16,371 bases of DNA from JAADDK01 sp964425415 (GTDB taxonomy: Archaea; Thermoplasmatota; Thermoplasmata; Thermoplasmatales; Aciduliprofundaceae), in the NCBI GenBank assembly GCA_964425415.1, contig CAYRMJ010000028.1, positions 1 to 16,371 of the forward strand, written 5' to 3'. Below the pieces are notes generated by a model. The model saw only the letters and a list, made by a program, of their open reading frames with translations. It did not search any database and was not told the DNA's origin. The position numbers and the translations under genes were made by a program. Positions 13,906 to 16,371 of the stretch are shown piece by piece; within the stretch, counting starts at the first letter, position 1, and each line of letters opens with the position of its first letter.

Positions 13906-14827
13906 TGCCCGGAGGCTTGTTCGTTATATCATAAACCACGCGATTTACCTCCTTAATCTCAGTGGTTATGCGGTTAGCAATGAGATCCAAAAGCTCATGC
14001 TGAGCACGGAAATACGCGGCAGTCATTCCGTCAAGGCTCTCAACCATGCGAACTGCAATAGTGTAACCGTAAGCCCTCTTGTCCCCATGCACGCCCACTG
14101 AGCGAATAGGAAGTAGAACTGCAAAGTACTGCCATGGCCTTGATTCAAAATCGTAGTATCTTTCAACCTCATCCTCAACAATAGCATTGGCTTTTCTCAC
14201 GATGGCTATTTTAGTTCTGTCAATACTTCCGATTATTCTTATTGCAAGGCCCGGCCCGGGAAAAGGCTGACGCTCGGCGCTTTCAATTCCAAGGTACCTT
14301 GCAAGTTTGCGAACCTCATCTTTGTACAAATCTCTCAACGGTTCTATCAAAGTAAGATTCATATTCTCCGGCAAACCACCAACATTGTGATGCGACTTGA
14401 TTGTGTCCCTCAATCCACCACCACTCTCAATCCAGTCCGGTGCGATTGTTCCCTGCACTAAATATTTCGCCTCAAAATCCTTCGCTATTCTCTCAAAAAC
14501 CTCTATGAACTTTGCACCAATTATTTTTCTCTTCTCCTCCGGGTCCGACACACCTTCAAGTGCTCTTATGAACTCTTCAGATGCATCAACAATACGATAA
14601 TTGAAGCCCAAATTCTTGAAGGCGCGTTCCACATGCAAAGCTTCGTTTTCTCTCATAAAGCCCGTGTCAACAAAAACCACCAGCAAATTCTCATGTATTG
14701 CCAGTTCCACTATTTTAGCTGCAACTGTGCTATCCACTCCGCCAGAACACGCGATTATTGCTCTGCCCTTCACCTCTTTTCTTATCGCATCAACCTTTTC
14801 CTCAATGAATGTTTCAGGATTGAACAT
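13889..14827 (-). CDS. guaAb: GMP synthase subunit B (ATP-PPase)
   Basis: A 312-residue PP-loop ATP pyrophosphatase subunit that converts XMP to GMP with ammonia from a separate glutaminase subunit, the usual archaeal split arrangement. The PP-loop is ACSGGVDSTVA (about residues 26-36). Other GMP synthetase signatures are VDTGFMRENEA, YLVQGTIAPDWIESGGG, IKSHHNVGGLPENM, FPGPGLAIRIIG and the C-terminal dimerisation tail ending VVYDITNKPPGTIEWE. The amidotransferase gene is not in this window. The start is ATG 14827, because GGAGGT (14836-14841, minus) lies 8 nt upstream and the conserved region begins there. ATG 14848 is an in-frame alternative. It overlaps the end of purE by 14 nt, so the two purine genes are translationally coupled. 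Confidence 0.95.
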   Translation of the reverse strand: MFNPETFIEEKVDAIRKEVKGRAIIACSGGVDSTVAAKIVELAIHENLLVVFVDTGFMRENEALHVERAFKNLGFNYRIVDASEEFIRALEGVSDPEEKRKIIGAKFIEVFERIAKDFEAKYLVQGTIAPDWIESGGGLRDTIKSHHNVGGLPENMNLTLIEPLRDLYKDEVRKLARYLGIESAERQPFPGPGLAIRIIGSIDRTKIAIVRKANAIVEDEVERYYDFESRPWQYFAVLLPIRSVGVHGDKRAYGYTIAVRMVESLDGMTAAYFRAQHELLDLIANRITTEIKEVNRVVYDITNKPPGTIEWE

Positions 14828-15290
14828 TTTCACGAACCTCCGCATCATCTTTTATTATTTTTTCTCTCATTCTCTCCCTATATTTCTTTATTTTATCACT
14901 CATATCGGGATACTTTAGGCTCAAAATCTCTATGCACATCAGCGCTCCGTTTACCACATTGTCCACACCCACAACCGCAATGGGCACACCCTTCGGCATC
15001 TGCACCATGCTGAGCAGCGAATCAAAGGGTACATTGCTTGACAGGGGCACCCCTATCACAGGCTTCTCTGTTAACGATGCAATGAATCCCGGCAACGCCG
15101 CAGATAGCCCGGCGAAAATCAGGAAAACTTCGTGCTCCGTGCTATTCACTATGTCCTCCACCAGATCAGGGGTGCGGTGCGCAGATGCAACATGAACATC
15201 AAAATCCACACCGAATTCTCTGAGAACCTCAAAAGCCTTTTCAGCCTTTGGAAGGTCAGATTTGCTTCCAAGAATGACGCACACACCCAT
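14814..15290 (-). CDS. purE: PurE, aminoimidazole ribonucleotide carboxylation enzyme
   Basis: A 158-residue PurE. GSKSDLPKAEKAF and VASAHRTPDLV (His38) are the nucleotide and CO2/carboxylate-binding motifs, and KGVPIAVVGVDNVVNGAL is the C-terminal signature. It acts in purine synthesis at the AIR to CAIR step. In the loop where E. coli PurE reads GGAAHLPGM with a conserved His, this protein reads GLSAALPGF with Ala65. That is closer to class II PurE, which carboxylates AIR directly, and there is no purK nearby. The class assignment is inference. ATG 15290 has a TATA box 25 nt upstream. TTG 15299 is in frame but less likely. guaAb follows with a 14-nt overlap. Confidence 0.93.
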   Translation of the reverse strand: MGVCVILGSKSDLPKAEKAFEVLREFGVDFDVHVASAHRTPDLVEDIVNSTEHEVFLIFAGLSAALPGFIASLTEKPVIGVPLSSNVPFDSLLSMVQMPKGVPIAVVGVDNVVNGALMCIEILSLKYPDMSDKIKKYRERMREKIIKDDAEVRENVQS

Positions 15291-15310
15291 ACCAGCCAAT
15301 ATGAAAAAGA

Positions 15311-15319
15311 TATAAAAAA
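15311..15319 (-). promoter_or_regulatory. TATA box for purE-guaAb (leaderless)
   Basis: The minus strand reads TTTTTTATA, centred about 25 nt before ATG 15290. The box sits directly after the stop codon (15321-15323) of the upstream membrane protein gene, so there is almost no spacer for a terminator. Confidence 0.65.
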
Positions 15320-15320
15320 T

Positions 15321-15623
15321 TTAGGTTTTCATTATTATGCCGAGGAAGGCCAGAAAGCCTACCACTATACCCACCAACGCACCACCTATGTAGATTAGTC
15401 CTGGAAGCAGGAGGTCGTTGGTGAAGTGCCCCGGCTCTTTTATCCACCACACAAAGTAAAGTATCAAAGGAATTATTAGTCCTATAACGAGCAGAGATAT
15501 ACCCGCGGCACGGCTCTTGCCGCTACCGAAATAGGCGGTCAATGCGCCAAGCACTAGGAAGGTCAATGAAAGCACTAACAGGAGTGTTTCAAAGAATATA
15601 GTCCACACTCCTGAGGAGTTCAT
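15321..15623 (-). CDS. small integral membrane protein of unknown function
   Basis: A 100-residue protein I do not recognise. It has three predicted membrane helices: about residues 8-32 (TIFFETLLLVLSLTFLVLGAL), 38-60 (GISLLVIGLIIPLILYFVWW) and 72-97 (PGLIYIGGALVGIVVGFLAF). A short basic loop, GSGKSRAAG, follows the first helix and an acidic loop, KEPGHFTND, the second. ATG 15623 has a TATA box about 25 nt upstream. The frame reaches 7 codons further, but into the promoter. A 5-bp hairpin (ACTCC TCA GGAGT) covers codons 2-6 and could affect leaderless initiation. It lies between the RAM-domain gene and purE on the same strand, with no evident functional link. Confidence 0.75.
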   Translation of the reverse strand: MNSSGVWTIFFETLLLVLSLTFLVLGALTAYFGSGKSRAAGISLLVIGLIIPLILYFVWWIKEPGHFTNDLLLPGLIYIGGALVGIVVGFLAFLGIIMKT

Positions 15624-15642
15624 CGTTGTCCAGACAAAGCAC

Positions 15643-15652
15643 ATAATAACCG
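15643..15652 (-). promoter_or_regulatory. TATA box for the three-helix membrane protein (leaderless)
   Basis: The minus strand reads GGTTATTATG, centred about 25 nt before ATG 15623, within the 31-bp gap after the RAM-domain gene. Confidence 0.5.
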
Positions 15653-15654
15653 CC

Positions 15655-15888
15655 TCAGAACTTGATTCCTGTGAGTGTCTTAGTGTCTATGACGCCATCA
15701 ACCATTCTTATTTTCTCAACTACTATCTTTCCAAGCTCGTTGTAGTCCTTTGTCTCTATCTTCGCGATAAGATCAAATTCTCCGAAGAGAGGATGCAGTT
15801 CCACGATTTCAGGCAATTCTTTGAGTTTCTCGTAAACTTCATGCTCCTTTCCCGGTGCCGTGCTTATCAATACAAAGCCCACTGCCAT
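15655..15888 (-). CDS. stand-alone Lrp/AsnC ligand-binding (RAM) domain protein
   Basis: A 77-residue alpha-beta sandwich domain of the Lrp/AsnC C-terminal (RAM) type, with no helix-turn-helix part. It starts MAVGFVLISTAPGKEHEVYE. HPLFGEFDLIAKIET (about residues 32-46) is the central family motif, and GVIDTKTLTGIKF closes the domain. In full regulators this domain binds amino acids and drives oligomerisation. Stand-alone forms are thought to bind ligand and act alone or with full regulators. ATG 15888 has GGTGAT a few bases upstream and a TATA box at 15919-15926, giving a leader of about 9 nt, unlike the leaderless neighbours. Confidence 0.9.
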   Translation of the reverse strand: MAVGFVLISTAPGKEHEVYEKLKELPEIVELHPLFGEFDLIAKIETKDYNELGKIVVEKIRMVDGVIDTKTLTGIKF

Positions 15889-15918
15889 TTAAATCACCAA
15901 TTTCGTAATGTTTTACAC

Positions 15919-15926
15919 ATATAAAA
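15919..15926 (-). promoter_or_regulatory. TATA box for the RAM-domain gene
   Basis: The minus strand reads TTTTATAT, centred about 34 nt before ATG 15888. The predicted transcript has a leader of about 9 nt containing the GGTGAT site at 15893-15898. Confidence 0.6.
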
Positions 15927-15958
15927 TTTTTCCCTCTTCAAAAGCACAATGCATGCAA

Positions 15959-15968
15959 AAATTTAAAA
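15959..15968 (+). promoter_or_regulatory. TATA box for tRNA-Thr
   Basis: AAATTTAAAA is centred about 31 nt before the first base of the tRNA (15996), so a short 5' leader for RNase P trimming is expected. Confidence 0.5.
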
Positions 15969-15995
15969 TGGGAATTTCTATTTCACTCTACTGCT

Positions 15996-16123
15996 GCCAC
16001 CGTAGCTTAGCCCGGAAGAGCGGCTGACTTGTAAAAGCCCTTTCTCTGAAGAGAAAGCGCTTCATCGGAAAGAGGGGGCTTCGGGACATCAGCAGGTCGG
16101 GGGTTCGAATCCCCCCGGTGGCT
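15996..16123 (+). tRNA. tRNA-Thr (anticodon TGT) with intron
   Basis: The cloverleaf is complete. The acceptor GCCACCG (15996-16002) pairs with CGGTGGC (16116-16122). The D stem is GCTT/GAGC. The anticodon stem GCTGA (16023-16027) pairs with TCAGC (16089-16093), with loop C-T-TGT-A-A. The T arm is GGGGG-TTCGAAT-CCCCC. The anticodon TGT (16030-16032) reads ACA. The discriminator base is T16123, as expected for archaeal tRNA-Thr. CCA is not encoded. A 54-nt intron interrupts the gene between positions 37 and 38. Confidence 0.95.
16034..16087 (+). other. tRNA intron in a canonical bulge-helix-bulge motif
   Basis: The exon-intron junctions form a full BHB. The outer helix is GCTGA/TCAGC and the 3' bulge is ACA (16086-16088). 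The central 4-bp helix is CTTG (16028-16031) with CGGG (16082-16085), including two G-U pairs. The 5' bulge is TAA (16032-16034), and the inner helix is AAGCCC (16035-16040) with GGGCTT (16076-16081). Cutting after the second base of each bulge gives exactly this 54-nt intron and a normal seven-base anticodon loop. Inside is a hairpin, TTTCTC-TGAA-GAGAAA. There is no room for a protein. Confidence 0.9.
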
Positions 16124-16134
16124 CTGCAAAAACA

Positions 16135-16141
16135 TTTTATT
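16135..16141 (+). promoter_or_regulatory. TATA box for HMG-CoA reductase (leaderless)
   Basis: TTTTATT is centred about 26 nt before ATG 16164, just after the tRNA. No SD site precedes the ATG. Confidence 0.5.
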
Positions 16142-16163
16142 GTACTCTTTTCATCTCCCCCGT

Positions 16164-16371
16164 ATGAAAACCTCAAAGATATCCGGGTTCTACAAACTGT
16201 CCGTGGAAGAGAGACTGAAAATTGTGCGCGAATTCTCAAACCTATCCGCAGAGGAGGCGGAATTCTTGGTAAATGGGCACCTTCCCCTGGACCTGGCGGA
16301 CAGGATGATTGAGAACGTGATAGGCATGACTGAGCTTCCAATGGGCATAGCCACGAATTTTCTAATCAACG
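16164..16371 (+). CDS. hmgA: hydroxymethylglutaryl-CoA reductase, class II type (partial)
   Basis: The first 69 codons of a gene that runs off the window. It begins MKTSKISGFYKLSVEERL, and the ENVIGMTELPMGIATNF block is the characteristic HMG-CoA reductase motif involved in substrate binding. The short soluble N-terminus and this spacing match class II enzymes, found in some bacteria and in Archaeoglobus- and Thermoplasma-type archaea. The enzyme makes mevalonate for archaeal isoprenoid lipids. Cofactor preference (NADH or NADPH) cannot be judged from this part. ATG 16164 fits the TATA spacing and the family start. Confidence 0.93.
   Translation, partial: MKTSKISGFYKLSVEERLKIVREFSNLSAEEAEFLVNGHLPLDLADRMIENVIGMTELPMGIATNFLIN

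Noticed and set aside
15606..15624. ACTCC-TCA-GGAGT inverted repeat at the start of the three-helix membrane protein gene
   Set aside because: It is only 5 bp, lies within codons 2-6, and has no supporting regulatory context. It was kept as a note in the gene entry.
15988..16341. 117-codon minus-strand frame near the right end
   Set aside because: It runs through the tRNA-Thr gene and antisense to the clear start of HMG-CoA reductase.
1..16371. CRISPR arrays, insertion sequences, defence islands, toxin-antitoxin pairs
   Set aside because: I saw no regularly spaced repeats, transposase motifs, terminal inverted repeats, nuclease or toxin families. All longer frames are accounted for by metabolic, transport or RNA-modification genes.

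Overview
The window looks like thermophilic euryarchaeal chromosome, most likely Thermoplasmatota. I would guess an Aciduliprofundum-like (DHVE2) lineage, but that placement is inference. The archaeal evidence is strong: a tRNA-Thr intron in a canonical bulge-helix-bulge, TATA boxes about 25 nt before start codons, GGTGAT-type Shine-Dalgarno (SD) sites inside operons, a split GMP synthase (GuaAb), a two-gene lipoate ligase (lplA/lplB), a class II HMG-CoA reductase and an archaeal ThiI with a CxxC motif. I see no insertion sequence, CRISPR array, prophage or toxin-antitoxin system.

Layout. (1) 1-868 is an AT-rich patch with the last 30 codons of a possible LicD-type transferase and a nucleotidyltransferase resembling inositol-1-phosphate cytidylyltransferase. 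(2) 865-2181 (minus) is myo-inositol-1-phosphate synthase, so making inositol phosphate and perhaps activating it with CTP sit side by side. (3) 2279-7707 (plus) is an amino-sugar cluster: a GlmU-like nucleotidyltransferase, GlmS, GlmM, and a second GlmU-like protein that keeps the archaeal acetyltransferase residues. Together these can turn fructose-6-phosphate into UDP-GlcNAc. (4) 7767-10059 (plus) is an overlapping operon of lplA, lplB, an RNA m5C methyltransferase and a separate PUA-like domain protein that starts at TTG. (5) 10054-11136 (minus) is thiI, divergent from a cation/Ca2+ exchanger (11192-12187), which converges on an MFS transporter (12173-13366, minus). (6) 13367-13536 is a 170-bp gap holding a GC-rich element that folds as an archaeal H/ACA guide RNA (minus strand, about 13460-13402). 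(7) 13537-15888 holds a one-pass membrane protein (plus), then on the minus strand guaAb, purE, a three-pass membrane protein and a stand-alone Lrp/AsnC-type RAM domain. (8) 15996-16371 holds an intron-containing tRNA-Thr(TGT) and the start of HMG-CoA reductase.

The gene set is mostly core metabolism and RNA modification: cell-surface sugar precursors, inositol phosphate, lipoylation, purines, isoprenoids, tRNA thiolation and RNA methylation. The most notable non-annotated element is the H/ACA RNA. Its pocket can be matched to a conserved archaeal 16S rRNA segment. Other notable points are a pair of GlmU paralogues that differ in acetyltransferase residues, four out of four convergent gene pairs with overlapping 3' ends, and a consistent split between leaderless first genes and SD-led internal genes.
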